NCBI RefSeq assembly: GCF_000648615.1
Contig: NZ_JFZC01000063.1
Coordinates: 49,412-113,411 of the forward strand
Length of the DNA: 64,000 nucleotides
Origin: Sporolactobacillus terrae DSM 11697
GTDB lineage: Bacteria; Bacillota; Bacilli; Bacillales; Sporolactobacillaceae
Direction of reading: 5' to 3'
Translations under genes and position numbers: made by a program
In this document: positions 38,351 to 47,578 of the stretch, piece by piece
Layout of the letters: every line of letters starts with the position of its first letter
Numbering within the stretch: the stretch's first letter is position 1
Notes under the pieces: generated by a model
Told to the model about the DNA's origin: nothing
Database searches by the model: none
The model's input: only the letters and a program-made list of their open reading frames with translations

Positions 38351-39700
38351 GTGCAGGAACGACGTGATCACTCGAGTGCGGAGCGGTTAGGAGGGAGAAC
38401 GACACATCCATTAAGATACGCCGTGGGTATGTTTGGTACGTCGATTCCGATTAATCTGCTCCGTACCTATGCCGCGATTTATTGTATTGATCAAGTGGGC
38501 ATCACATCAAAGCAGTTTTCTATCATTCTGTTTGTTTACACAATTGTTGATGTGTTGAATATCTTCTGGTTTGGCTATTTATCGGATCGTACGCAGACGC
38601 GTTGGGGACGAAGGAAACCGTGGCTTGTCGTGTCCACACCATTACTCGTTTTTTCTTTAATTGGTTTTTTCAGCCTGCCATTTAGTGAAGGCAATGTTTG
38701 GATTGGTGTTTATCTCGGGATCTTTTATATTCTGACCACCGCGTTGGATTTGATCATTAATTTGAACTATGGATCACTTTTTCCGGAGCTCTTTCCTGAG
38801 ATCAAGACGCGCATTAAAACGAATCTTCTCAGACAGGCCTTTCAAGTTGCCGCGATGGTGATCAGTATTGCGTTAACACCGGTTATAACGGAACGTTTTG
38901 GTTATTTGAGTGTGGCGATTATTTATGGCGTGCTTGCTTGGTTCATTATCTGGTTCAGTGCTTTTGGCTGTCATGAACGCTTTCATCACCAACCAAAAGT
39001 CAAAGTCAGCTTTACCGAGAGCTTCTCGATGGTGATGCGGGAAAAAAATCTTTGGACCTATGGCTTCGCAACGGCATTTTATAGCATTTCGTTTGCTCTG
39101 TTTATGCAAAGTATGCCCTTTTTTATCAAATATGCGCTGCATCTCGATGCAACCAGGACATCATTGATCTTCTTTGTTGTACTTCTGGTAACGGTCGTTG
39201 GCATGGGGGTATGGGGACGCATTTCGTGTTTCTTTTCTGCTCTGAATGTTCTAAGAGTGGGTACGGGCATCATTCTTTTTGGCTTTTTTTTACTGCTGTT
39301 TTCCAATGATTTTCTAACGCTGACGTTATTTAGCAGTTTAATCGGATTTGGCATTGCGGGCGTTATGATTTCTTCAGATCTTGTTGGCGCTCTATTAATT
39401 GACCGTGGCTATGAGAAGCATAAAAAAAGATTAGAAGGTGTGTACAGCAGTTTTTTCAATCTCATGTACCGCGTCAATGGAATCTTTATTGGCTTCGCTT
39501 TTTTTCTTGTCGAACAGTTCTATCATTTTTCGAGTGGGACATCCCCAGGTGATGCACCGGATCAAGCGGCAAAATTTCTCTTTGTTGTTTTCCCACTTGC
39601 TACCGCAATACTCAGTTTACTGATGACTTTTTTCATCAGTAATGACAATGAGAACACGCAGCATGTGGCTAACGAAACACATCTAAAAGAAGGAGAATGA
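38351..39700 (+). CDS. GPH-type (MFS) sugar symporter
   Basis: 449 residues with about 12 membrane segments. The region LRYAVGMFGTSIPINLLRTY and GYLSDRTQTRWGRRKPWL is typical of glycoside-pentoside-hexuronide:cation symporters, where the D-x-T-x-x-x-x-G-R-R-K-P loop is conserved. It is unusual next to a full ABC importer in the same operon: it could take up a second sugar or export a product. GTG start with a weak ribosome site, so translation may be coupled to the preceding permease gene seven bases upstream. Confidence 0.82.
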   Translation: MQERRDHSSAERLGGRTTHPLRYAVGMFGTSIPINLLRTYAAIYCIDQVGITSKQFSIILFVYTIVDVLNIFWFGYLSDRTQTRWGRRKPWLVVSTPLLVFSLIGFFSLPFSEGNVWIGVYLGIFYILTTALDLIINLNYGSLFPELFPEIKTRIKTNLLRQAFQVAAMVISIALTPVITERFGYLSVAIIYGVLAWFIIWFSAFGCHERFHHQPKVKVSFTESFSMVMREKNLWTYGFATAFYSISFALFMQSMPFFIKYALHLDATRTSLIFFVVLLVTVVGMGVWGRISCFFSALNVLRVGTGIILFGFFLLLFSNDFLTLTLFSSLIGFGIAGVMISSDLVGALLIDRGYEKHKKRLEGVYSSFFNLMYRVNGIFIGFAFFLVEQFYHFSSGTSPGDAPDQAAKFLFVVFPLATAILSLLMTFFISNDNENTQHVANETHLKEGE

Positions 39701-39705
39701 TTCAA

Positions 39706-41007
39706 ATGTCAGAAAATAAACGCGTCATTAAAAAATATATTGAGAAAAAAGATGAAGGGTCCTATCTGCCCCTCCATTTCGAGGTTGGGGAAGGGATTGA
39801 ACGTCTGGATATCGAATACAGTTATGAGAGAGTAAAGCAAACGAAAAGAGAAGACGCCACGTTCGCTAAGGAGCAGGCAACGCTTGATTTTTCAATAACT
39901 GCTGCGGATCAATGCTATCTTGGGTCATCAGGCTCAAATCGTGCGCACTTGTTTTTCTCCAGTACGGAAAGCTCTGTGGGCTTTCTGAAGTATCCAATTA
40001 AATCTGGAGTGTGGACGATTACTCTAGGCGCTTATAAGATTCCGGAAGAAGGAATTGAAGTCACCTATACAATTTTATTAACGCCGAAGCGCCGAAGATT
40101 GTTTAAAGGGGACACGCATGTGCATACCAACCGTTCTGACGGAACACTCTCAATTGAGACCGTTGTACGGCAAGCAAGAGAGCTAAATCTGGATTTTCTT
40201 TTTATCACCGATCATAATAACTTTGCCATGGATACCAATTATTTTAATTCAGAAGCATTAACGGTTATCCCTGGAATGGAGTGGACCCAATACAAGGGCC
40301 ATGCGGGATTTCTCGGTACCGTCAAACCATTCGACGGAAATTTTGTCACCCATTCGCTTAACGAAACGCGAAGGAAAATGACAGAGGCAAAGAATCACCA
40401 GGCATTAACGGTACTCAACCATCCATTTTGCCCGGATTGTCCTTGGGAATGGGGATTTGATGTCCCTTATGATGCGATCGAAGTTTGGAATGGCGTAATC
40501 GCTGAGCGAAATGAACGGGCCATTGAGTGGTGGCACAGCCAACTTTGTGATGGGAAGAAGATTCCGGCGATTGGCGGAAGTGACTTTCATCGCCCAGGTT
40601 TATTCAACAGTTTGGGCGTACCGACGTACTGCGTCTATGCCTGGTCAAAAGATCCAGAGGATATTCTTTTGGCAATACGCCATGGAAGCGGCTATATCAC
40701 GTATACAATTACCGCACCGAAACTGGATCTGACGTGCGGAGAAGCTTCATTCGGCGATACTACAGACGTGAATCGTGACATCATGGTATCGTTAAGTCAG
40801 CTCAAGGGCGGCGAAGAAATTCACTTTATTACCGACAAAGCTCGAGAAGTGGAAACCGTACAAAAGAATTGTACAGAGCTTGAACGTGTGAAGCGGCTTC
40901 CTAACGCCAAATTTCTGCGTGTCGAGGTTTATGGAATCTACGGCGGAACAGAGAAGAAATTAGAGGTTCTTTCAAATCCTATTTACTTCGAGGAGGAAAG
41001 TGATTAA
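39706..41007 (+). CDS. PHP-domain (CehA/McbA-type) metallohydrolase
   Basis: 433 residues from ATG 39706, ten bases after AGGAG; ATG 39697 overlaps the previous stop and is too close. The first ~135 residues form a beta-rich domain, then the PHP core: GDTHVHTNRSDGT (HxH metal ligands), FITDHNNFA, GMEW, LNHPFCPDCPWEW and GGSDFHRPG. Such proteins hydrolyse phosphoester or related bonds with a bi- or trinuclear metal site; the substrate here is unknown. As last gene of the sugar import operon, it may process a phosphorylated or esterified sugar. No signal peptide, so cytoplasmic. Confidence 0.82.
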   Translation: MSENKRVIKKYIEKKDEGSYLPLHFEVGEGIERLDIEYSYERVKQTKREDATFAKEQATLDFSITAADQCYLGSSGSNRAHLFFSSTESSVGFLKYPIKSGVWTITLGAYKIPEEGIEVTYTILLTPKRRRLFKGDTHVHTNRSDGTLSIETVVRQARELNLDFLFITDHNNFAMDTNYFNSEALTVIPGMEWTQYKGHAGFLGTVKPFDGNFVTHSLNETRRKMTEAKNHQALTVLNHPFCPDCPWEWGFDVPYDAIEVWNGVIAERNERAIEWWHSQLCDGKKIPAIGGSDFHRPGLFNSLGVPTYCVYAWSKDPEDILLAIRHGSGYITYTITAPKLDLTCGEASFGDTTDVNRDIMVSLSQLKGGEEIHFITDKAREVETVQKNCTELERVKRLPNAKFLRVEVYGIYGGTEKKLEVLSNPIYFEEESD

Positions 41008-41067
41008 AGAGACGTAGAATGGGCGGGTATACCTCTTTAACCGCAGGCGGATGCTGGAGCACAGAAG

Positions 41068-41115
41068 AAACGACCGGTAGCAGATATAGGCTAGTCCGAT
41101 CGTTTTTTTCGTAGA
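41068..41115 (+). terminator. Probable terminator after the sugar operon
   Basis: AAACGACCGG (about 41068) and CCGATCGTTT (about 41091-41100) form an imperfect stem followed by TTTTTTC. The loop is long, so confidence is moderate. Confidence 0.5.
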
Positions 41116-41845
41116 ATTTTTTACATTCTCTCAATTTATCTGATTAGTAGCTTCTGGTTCCCGGTACTTGCCCGATGAGGATCAATAGGAGATTGGTTTG
41201 TATAGTCCGTACATCACATCCACATTAGGCGTGTTCAGAACCGTGTGTCATTTTTGGTAATACTCTTTCAACATAATTACAAATAGATCGACCGCCTTGG
41301 TATAAAAACACGCGAATGCAGATTTTATGAGTTTTTTTCACTCATTTTCTTCCCATGCCTCTTTTGAGTCCATTAATCGGTTATAGAAGAATTCCTAAAA
41401 ATTATCTGCTTCAATGCTGTCAATTCCTCAATTTTCCTGTGTCCAAGCAATAATAATATTCATCACAGTCAGTTATATGAATGGCAACTCTTATCGATTG
41501 AAGGAAACCAAAGCCTGGGTGGAGTAGCAACAGTTGAGTTAACCGCTCGTCCGTTCCCCAAAGCCGACTAAATTAGGTGTTGGATTTTTGAATGACGAAG
41601 TGGGGTATATTTAAAACGATATTTATGTCAAATAGGATAGCGTTCCGCTGGGTGGATTAGGAAACGAGTTATAGCTTTGTGGATAGCTCTTACCCAATAT
41701 CCTAATGCTGCTTTAACCGCCTTTCAGACACGTTGATCGAAGCTATTTTTAATAGCAACGAAACGATCAGTAACGATGAGCTCGTTAAAATCGGTATTAA
41801 AATGATTGACGACTATCTCGATCAACGCCTAATTGTATAAATGAA
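41116..41845. other. Gene-poor stretch with probable phage-gene debris
   Basis: No intact gene. A frame at about 41476-41532 (SYMNGNSYRLKETKAWVE then stop) is reminiscent of RusA-type resolvases, and another at about 41718-41838 (TLIEAIFNSNETISNDELVK... then stop) looks like the tail of a coding sequence. Both lack starts. The assignment is weak. Confidence 0.25.
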
Positions 41846-41896
41846 GGCCAGGAGGGACAATCCGATTGTTAGTTTACCCTCCTGGCCTATTTTTTG
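41846..41896 (+). terminator. Strong intrinsic terminator
   Basis: GGCCAGGAGGG (41846-41856) pairs perfectly with CCCTCCTGGCC (41877-41887), followed by TATTTTTT. It follows the coding tail described just upstream. Confidence 0.85.
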
Positions 41897-41991
41897 GCAC
41901 GAGTGACCTATTCTGATGGCCGCCTTCAAAATAAGGATATGTTCTTCTTCCAAAGACATACCACTTTCGAATAATTCTTCGAATGTAGCAT

Positions 41992-42327
41992 TTAATCTTT
42001 GAATATTTCTGGAATTTTACTTCGCCAAACTTTTAATAATTCTTTAAACTCTCCAGTTTCAATCGTGTTCTTGCAAGGAGCTTCAATTTGAAAAGGATTT
42101 TCAACACTCGTTACTTCTTTTTTTATGAGTACATTGTTTGCATTCAATTCAATTTCAAAGTTTTCATATGTTCCGTTTAAGACTTTATCGATGTATCCTA
42201 TATATTCATCTACTTGTTCCTCTGAAGCGATATTTTCAATGAAATCTGTGAAAAGACTAATTTCTTCCGGCAAAGTTATTCCTAAATCACCAAAAGGATC
42301 TTTTTTAAATTCATATGAATACTTCAT
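41992..42327 (-). CDS. Putative immunity protein for the EndoU toxin
   Basis: 111 residues, acidic, starting at an ATG ten bases after GAGGGTG. It lies 22 bases downstream of the EndoU toxin gene on the same strand, where the cognate immunity gene is expected. No family recognised; MKYSYEFKKDPFGDLGITLP is the N terminus. Function is inferred from position only. Confidence 0.65.
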   Translation of the reverse strand: MKYSYEFKKDPFGDLGITLPEEISLFTDFIENIASEEQVDEYIGYIDKVLNGTYENFEIELNANNVLIKKEVTSVENPFQIEAPCKNTIETGEFKELLKVWRSKIPEIFKD

Positions 42328-42349
42328 AAGTTTTAATTCACCCTCTCAA

Positions 42350-43390
42350 TTATTTTTTATATAATGGATACGCAGTTGCAATGGAACCATCTTTATTTAA
42401 GTACATTTCGATTTTAATACCCGATGAAGTGATTCCTCGATATTTATTTAACCGAATAGGTTTCCTAGATTGGTAGGCTTCATCAATAGCCCTTATTACT
42501 TCAGCACGGTTCCAGTCTTTTGGAAAGAAACTTGAATCTGCTATTTTTCTTACATTATCAATCTTAACTTTTGCCATATAAACTCTGTTTTTGTCAGGAA
42601 CTTTTTCAGTGCCTGGGACTATTTCTCCTCCCATCATGCTTTCGTGGTGATATCCAACAGCCTTTCCATGTTTATTCACTATTCCATGATAAATGTGCTT
42701 CATCGTTTCTAAAGTGTATTGTGGATCTTGTGACACAGCGTCAACATTCTTTACAGACGCCTGCTGAATCAGATCCCGCACCTGATCGATTTGATTGGGG
42801 AGTGGGGCGGTACGATCTGGCAGCTGCTGCAGTTTATCTCTTAATCCCTTGGTATCGATCACATTGTAAGGGATCGGACTGTTTGCAAATTGTGTGCGGG
42901 GATATAGGGGAGTACTCCACTCATTAAGTTTATCACTCACTGATTCAGCGTGCTTTGCCAGTGTTGTTTTTATGGTGTTGCGCGCTTTGCTGGCGGCTTC
43001 GCCTATTTTTCCGGCCTTGGCAACTTTGCTGATTTTGTCAATGCCTTTGGTACCGACAACAGAGGTTGCCAGCGTGGTGATGGCATAGGTGACCCATCTT
43101 GTGCGTGTATAGGCATTGCCGTGCACCATCTCTTTATCAAACGACTGAACCAATGCGTTTTTGATGAGGTTGGCCGTTTGAATCGGGTGGGTCGCTGCGT
43201 GCCAAGTACCTTTGAGCGTTTCGAACAGATGGGTTGCTGACTCCCATAGACCGAGGACGGTGTCCTTGACTGCATCTTTTGCGCCGTCGCGCAAGCCATA
43301 CTGAATTTCCTGATCCATGATCGCCGCTTTGGTTGCGTTTTCCAGCAGGGGATTGACGGGCTGCGTGTCTTTTTTCGACACGTGCCCGGC
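42350..43390 (-). pseudogene. Orphan LXG toxin tail with EndoU nuclease domain
   Basis: About 345 residues matching the middle of the LXG protein at 44173-46044 from HVSKKDTQPVNPLL onward, with no LXG N-terminal part: the match breaks at about 43390 and the sequence upstream is unrelated. Residues from about 222 to the end form a bacterial EndoU-like RNase domain (MKHIYHGIVNKHGKAVGYHH with candidate catalytic histidines, and SSFFPKDWNRAEVIRAI). Without the LXG region it could not be secreted by a type VII system. It is a silent cassette that could replace the toxin tail of the intact gene by recombination across the shared ~200-residue segment (inference). The ATG at 43396 has no ribosome site. 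Confidence 0.78.
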
Positions 43391-43396
43391 GTGCAT

Positions 43397-43808
43397 TGCA
43401 TCTAGAGGTTAGGAAAGCTCGGTAGTCAAAATCCGATTGAATACCAGACTTCAACCACCGAACAAAGCTTAAAACTATGTCCAACTTATTGGTTACATAG
43501 ATCTTTTTTACTTATATGAATACTCATGTAAAAAAGGAATTCTTATTTTTACGAATCATTCGTTCTAATCTTTTTTTCATATGATTTTATTTCTTATTTT
43601 TCAACTTTGTCTATTAATGTTTTCAATTTTATGAGATTGGGGTGATAAAGCTACTTCCATCTTTCCAGACAGGAGGTCTCCCAAGCTTCATAAGTTCTAA
43701 ATCGGAAGGGGAAAGTTCAAGTATAATAAGACATTATGAATGATAAAAGAAGGCAAGTACACGTCCAACTTTTATTTGGATTTTAATTAATGATTAATTA
43801 GCCTAATA
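43397..43808. other. Spacer between LXG cassettes
   Basis: No gene supported. The bases just beyond the EndoU cassette (43397-43484) give a minus-strand frame, MDIVLSFVRWLKSGIQSDFD, that joins the cassette at a recombination boundary and may be a fragment of another gene. The rest is AT-rich and featureless. Confidence 0.35.
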
Positions 43809-44168
43809 TCAATCATATTCTATATATACTTTTTGATCGCTATTTAATTCCAAAAAAGATATGAGTTCTTTAAGAACATTTTTTATTGCTTCTTTTGATG
43901 TACGGTCACTATTGAAATGATCTGCATTTACTAATTTTAATTGACGAATGGTTAACGGAAGATCGCTGATTAGCCATGGAGAATTATCATACCAACCTTC
44001 ATGGTAGAAATACTCTTTAACAATTCCTTTTTTCTCAATGCCTAATTCGATCAGACTGTCCAATATCATTTCAAAATATCCATTCCAAATAACTAGCTTA
44101 TTTATTCCACTCACCAAAGAAAGTTCGCTTTCTCCTTCAAAGCCGTCATAGAACTTTGTATTGATCAT
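43809..44168 (-). CDS. Putative immunity protein of the intact LXG toxin
   Basis: 119 residues starting four bases after the LXG stop, with a GGGGTAAAAAA site overlapping the toxin end, so translation is probably coupled. Acidic, with FDGFEGESELS-like start (MINTKFYDGFEGESEL) and ISDLPLTIRQLKLV in the middle. I do not recognise a family. Immunity function rests on the invariant position behind an LXG toxin. Confidence 0.7.
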   Translation of the reverse strand: MINTKFYDGFEGESELSLVSGINKLVIWNGYFEMILDSLIELGIEKKGIVKEYFYHEGWYDNSPWLISDLPLTIRQLKLVNADHFNSDRTSKEAIKNVLKELISFLELNSDQKVYIEYD

Positions 44169-44172
44169 TTTT

Positions 44173-46044
44173 TTACCCCTTCCAATGCCCTTTATTCAAA
44201 AGATTGATCTGGTCTTTTGTGGCTTTATTGGCTTTTCTAGCACTTATTGCAGCATACCATTCGGTCGCCGCAATCCATTCATCAACATCTATTTTAAAAA
44301 ATGTTCTAGGCTTATTGCTGCCATTTCCGGGTACCGTTCTCTGAATAACCCAAGTATTTCCTTGATTCTTTGGAGCGCCAGGAGTCCTTGTATGCCATCT
44401 TGCTTCATATTTATAATGGTCCTCACTCCATTTATAGGAGATTTGTTCATAACCAGTAGATTTACTTTGTGCTTTTATTTTCGCATCATCAGGGATTTCA
44501 ATTGGAGCTTTTTGTTTATACTGATCTGCAAGTTTTATTTGTTCGTCCAATGATAAGTTTGATAATTTAGGAACAATACTGGATTGACTCGTTTTTTCAC
44601 TACTTTTTAAACCATCAACTTTTTTAGCCGACGCCTGCTGAATCAGATCCCGCACCTGATCGTTTTGATTGGGGAGTGGGGCGGTACGATCTGGCAGCTG
44701 ATCAAGTTTATTTCTTAATCTTTTGGAGTCAATCACATTGTAGGGCACCGGACCGTCCGCAAACTGCGTGCGGGGCAGGGGAGGGCTGCTCCATTGATCC
44801 AGTTTTTGATTGACCCATGCTGTACTCTTGGTTCGTGTTGTTTTTATGGTGTTGCGCACTTTGCTTGCAGCTTCGCCCATTTTTCCGGCTTTGGCCACTT
44901 TGCTGATTTTGTCAATGCCTTTGGTACCGACAACAGAGGTTGCCAGCGTGGTGATGGCATAGGTGACCCATCTTGTGCGTGTATAGGCGTTGCCGTGCAC
45001 CATCTCTTTATCAAACGACTGAACCAATGCGTTTTTGATGAGGTTAGCCGTTTGAATCGGATGGGTCGCTGCGTGCCAAGTGCCTTTGAGTGTCTCGACC
45101 GGATGAGTTGCTGACTCCCATAGACCGAGGACGGTGTCCTTGACTGCATCTTTTGCGCCGTCGCGCAAGCCATACTGAATTTCCTGATCCATGATCGCCG
45201 CTTTGGTTGCGTTTGCCAGCAGGGGATTGACGGGCTGTGTGTCTTTTTTCGACACGTGACGTGCCTGTTCCTGCTGCGTTTTAATCTCCAAGTACTTTTG
45301 CGTTTCCTTTTGCATTTCATCCTGAACTTGATAGATTTTGCTGTCGTGATAGGCGGTCGCGTTGAAATGCATCGGCTGCACATCGGCGCCTTGGCGGGTC
45401 ACATGGATCAGTGCTTCATAGAGTGCTTGGATGTGCGGCAGATCTTCACTGATTTGCCGGTATTCATTCGTTAAGGACTGATCCAGATCTTGAACATCGC
45501 GTGTTGTTTGTGCGCGCTTTTTGTCAGCGGCATCTAAAGCGTGATCGACGTCGTAGTTGGAAAAGACGTTGATCGGTACAAGATCAGAAATGTTGCTCAA
45601 AATTTTGGCGATGTCATCCCGCTGCTCGCGCACCATTTCTTTGGATCGCGCGTAGCTCATCGACAGTTCTTCATTCAAGAAGGGGACGTGAATTTCGGTG
45701 CCTCCGCCAAGATTTTTATCTTCGATTGAACCGGAAACACCTTGGAAATAGGCAATCTTCTTGTCAATCAGCCGCAGCCAGGCATCAACGACATTGATTT
45801 GTCCTGAATAAAAGTGTTTAATCGCGTCCGCACCCTTGCCTTGAAATTCGGGGCCGAGTCCTGCGATCTGCTGGAATGCGGTGCGCAAGTTATGAAATTG
45901 ATCACGTAACGTTTGGTAATGTTTGGCATGTGCTTTGGCGGCTGTGATTAGTGATTCGGCATCGTAGGTTTGGGTATCGCCGGCTGAGCTAGAGCCGCCT
46001 ATGTTTACTCTCATTTTATCACCTTCAGAATAGGAACTGTTCAA
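44173..46044 (-). CDS. LXG polymorphic toxin, intact (type VII effector)
   Basis: 623 residues. The N-terminal ~235 residues are an LXG domain, helical and rich in Gln/Ala (YDAESLITAAKAHAKHYQTL near residue 24), used for type VII secretion. Residues about 240-470 are the conserved middle shared with the two other LXG loci here. The last ~145 residues are the toxin: KYEARWHTRTPGAPKNQGNT and WVIQRTVPGNG then KIDVDEWIAATEWYAAI. I do not recall a named family for it, so the activity is unassigned. A complete secretion apparatus is not in the window. ATG start with TGAAGGTG upstream. Confidence 0.88.
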   Translation of the reverse strand: MNSSYSEGDKMRVNIGGSSSAGDTQTYDAESLITAAKAHAKHYQTLRDQFHNLRTAFQQIAGLGPEFQGKGADAIKHFYSGQINVVDAWLRLIDKKIAYFQGVSGSIEDKNLGGGTEIHVPFLNEELSMSYARSKEMVREQRDDIAKILSNISDLVPINVFSNYDVDHALDAADKKRAQTTRDVQDLDQSLTNEYRQISEDLPHIQALYEALIHVTRQGADVQPMHFNATAYHDSKIYQVQDEMQKETQKYLEIKTQQEQARHVSKKDTQPVNPLLANATKAAIMDQEIQYGLRDGAKDAVKDTVLGLWESATHPVETLKGTWHAATHPIQTANLIKNALVQSFDKEMVHGNAYTRTRWVTYAITTLATSVVGTKGIDKISKVAKAGKMGEAASKVRNTIKTTRTKSTAWVNQKLDQWSSPPLPRTQFADGPVPYNVIDSKRLRNKLDQLPDRTAPLPNQNDQVRDLIQQASAKKVDGLKSSEKTSQSSIVPKLSNLSLDEQIKLADQYKQKAPIEIPDDAKIKAQSKSTGYEQISYKWSEDHYKYEARWHTRTPGAPKNQGNTWVIQRTVPGNGSNKPRTFFKIDVDEWIAATEWYAAISARKANKATKDQINLLNKGHWKG

Positions 46045-46250
46045 TGGGTTTGATGAATAAGGAATGCAACGCGATGTGTCTCTGGAAGGAACAAGCGATG
46101 AAGGTTCATTGTTTTAATTTGTCTCTAGTATACAAAATGTGACCAATTGATGAACACGGGCGAAATGCCTAAAAGGGCATTGAGATTTTGCGGGAAAGCA
46201 GGCAATCGACACTATTCGACATTAAATCCCCTGCTGTTATGACTATTGCG
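46045..46250 (-). promoter_or_regulatory. LXG upstream region 2, duplicated, with -10 TATACT
   Basis: Nearly identical to 29125-29330. The minus strand shows TATACT at 46127-46132, about 85 bases before the start, with a weak TTCATC -35 about 16 bases above it. The GGGCGAAATGCCTAAAAGGGCAT block is conserved in both copies and can form a small hairpin (ATGCC/GGCAT), a possible regulatory site. Confidence 0.45.
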
Positions 46251-46378
46251 CCATAATCAGCAATAGAGAATGAAAATGAAAGCCGAAAGTATAAAAAGCC
46301 GATCCATCACCTATCGCTTGTGTTTTGGATCGATCTTTTTGTATCGGTTGGATTTGTTTTGTGGTGCATTCCGCGTGT

Positions 46379-46630
46379 TTAATTTCTTTTCAGTATTTCT
46401 TCGATAAACGTATTGAGATATTGACGTTCTTTATCCGTTAGTTTTTTTACATTATCCATCAGCTGAATTATGTCTGAATAAAGATGATATTCTTGTCCAA
46501 AAAAATCGCCTAAAGATATTTCTAGAGCTGTGCATATAGAACTGAGTTTATCAATTGAGGGCATTGTACGTCCCTTTTCAATATCGCTTAAATAGGACTG
46601 TGAGAAGTAATTTAAAACAATAAAAAAGGA
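46379..46630 (-). pseudogene. Truncated XRE-type regulator
   Basis: The minus-strand frame reads ...NYFSQSYLSDIEKGRTMPSI then DKLSSICTALEISLGDFFG, the recognition helix and second half of a Cro/C1-type helix-turn-helix, followed by a short helical tail. The first part of the domain is missing; upstream of about 46620 the frame runs into unrelated sequence and stops. The internal ATG at 46564 cannot give a DNA-binding protein. Probably cut by a rearrangement near GAATTCTGACCCCC. Confidence 0.65.
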
Positions 46631-46725
46631 GATTAATAGTGAATTCTGACCCCCTTTTAACTAAAATATGCATCTATTTTCAGGCAGGAGTGTCCTTCCG
46701 ACTATTTTTTGTTTTTTCCTTAAGC

Positions 46726-46770
46726 ACAAAAAAATCGACCGGTAGCGTGTGCTGATCCGGTCGATGATTT
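46726..46770 (-). terminator. Bidirectional intrinsic terminator
   Basis: ATCGACCGG (46733-46741) pairs with CCGGTCGAT (46756-46764), with A-run on the left and T-run on the right, so it can stop transcription of the sigma-like gene (minus) as well as plus-strand reads. Confidence 0.8.
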
Positions 46771-46778
46771 TTTAAGTA

Positions 46779-47375
46779 TCATTTGCGTTTTCTTAACTCT
46801 TCTTTTAAAGGCTGCAGTTTTTTGCGCAGGCACTTTTTCCATGAGCGGACGGTGTGTTCGGAGACGTGAGCGGCTTCGGCGATTTGTTTGGTGCTCCAAT
46901 CGTGAAATAAGCTGAGCTTGAGATACAGCGCCTCCCGTGGGGTGAGGTTGGGTAAATGCTCTTCGAGAAGCCGGAGCATTTGCATGTTGAGCGGTTCGGT
47001 GGCTTCATCAGGAATGTCGTAGCTGCGATCGCTGTCCATGCAATAGGATTCGCGGGTCGTGTTTCTGTAATGCTTGCGCAGATGGTCGGAGAGACGGCCG
47101 TTCATCAATGAGGTTGCAAAAGCAATGAACACATTTTCCGGATTCTTTTCGGGTGTGACCTTGGCGATATCGAATTTGAAGTTGGCTTCCCAAAATGCGT
47201 TACGCGCGATCTGCAGGGCTTCGTCGTAATCTGCATCACAGAACAAATAGTTCGTGTAGCGATCGGTGTTCTGGCGTGCTGTTTTTTTGATTTTCGGTTC
47301 GTACTTCCACATCAGTCTTTCAAAAGCGTCAGAGGCAGATTCGAACGGGGCAGCAAAATAGTCAGTAAATGGCAT
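46779..47375 (-). CDS. Sigma-70-family-like RNA polymerase sigma factor
   Basis: 198 residues from ATG 47375, nine bases after AAAGGAG; the longer frame to 47465 lacks a site. The first half is a sigma region 2-like segment (FERLMWKYEPKIKKTARQN, YLFCDADYDEALQIARNAFWEA), and the C-terminal part is a region 4 helix-turn-helix (LTPREALYLKLSLFHDWSTKQIAEAAHVSEHTVRSWKKCL). It resembles the small sigma factors (ECF or competence/ComX-like) of Bacilli. No anti-sigma partner is adjacent. Targets unknown; divergent in orientation from the small ORFs after it. Confidence 0.75.
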   Translation of the reverse strand: MPFTDYFAAPFESASDAFERLMWKYEPKIKKTARQNTDRYTNYLFCDADYDEALQIARNAFWEANFKFDIAKVTPEKNPENVFIAFATSLMNGRLSDHLRKHYRNTTRESYCMDSDRSYDIPDEATEPLNMQMLRLLEEHLPNLTPREALYLKLSLFHDWSTKQIAEAAHVSEHTVRSWKKCLRKKLQPLKEELRKRK

Positions 47376-47578
47376 AATATGGAGCTCCTTTCGGGGATTA
47401 AGTTTTTTGTAAAGGATTTGAACGCGGCAAGTGGCAGGTGACTGATGTGGTTCATGATGAATCATGCGCTATGTTTTTTATATAGGGAGATTGAACAGGA
47501 AATGGTGGGAAAAATCAGAAAAAATATGGAGTGGCCCTGCATTTTGTTAAAAGGGAGTGTTGGTGAATTGAGCTGTAC

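Noticed and set aside
41476..41532. RusA-like resolvase fragment
   Set aside because: Only about 18 residues of loose similarity and a following stop; kept only as a low-confidence note on the gap.
44794..45114. Plus-strand ORFs across the LXG genes (also at 42950-43240)
   Set aside because: They occur at the same place opposite both LXG copies and mirror the shared coding region; no independent evidence.
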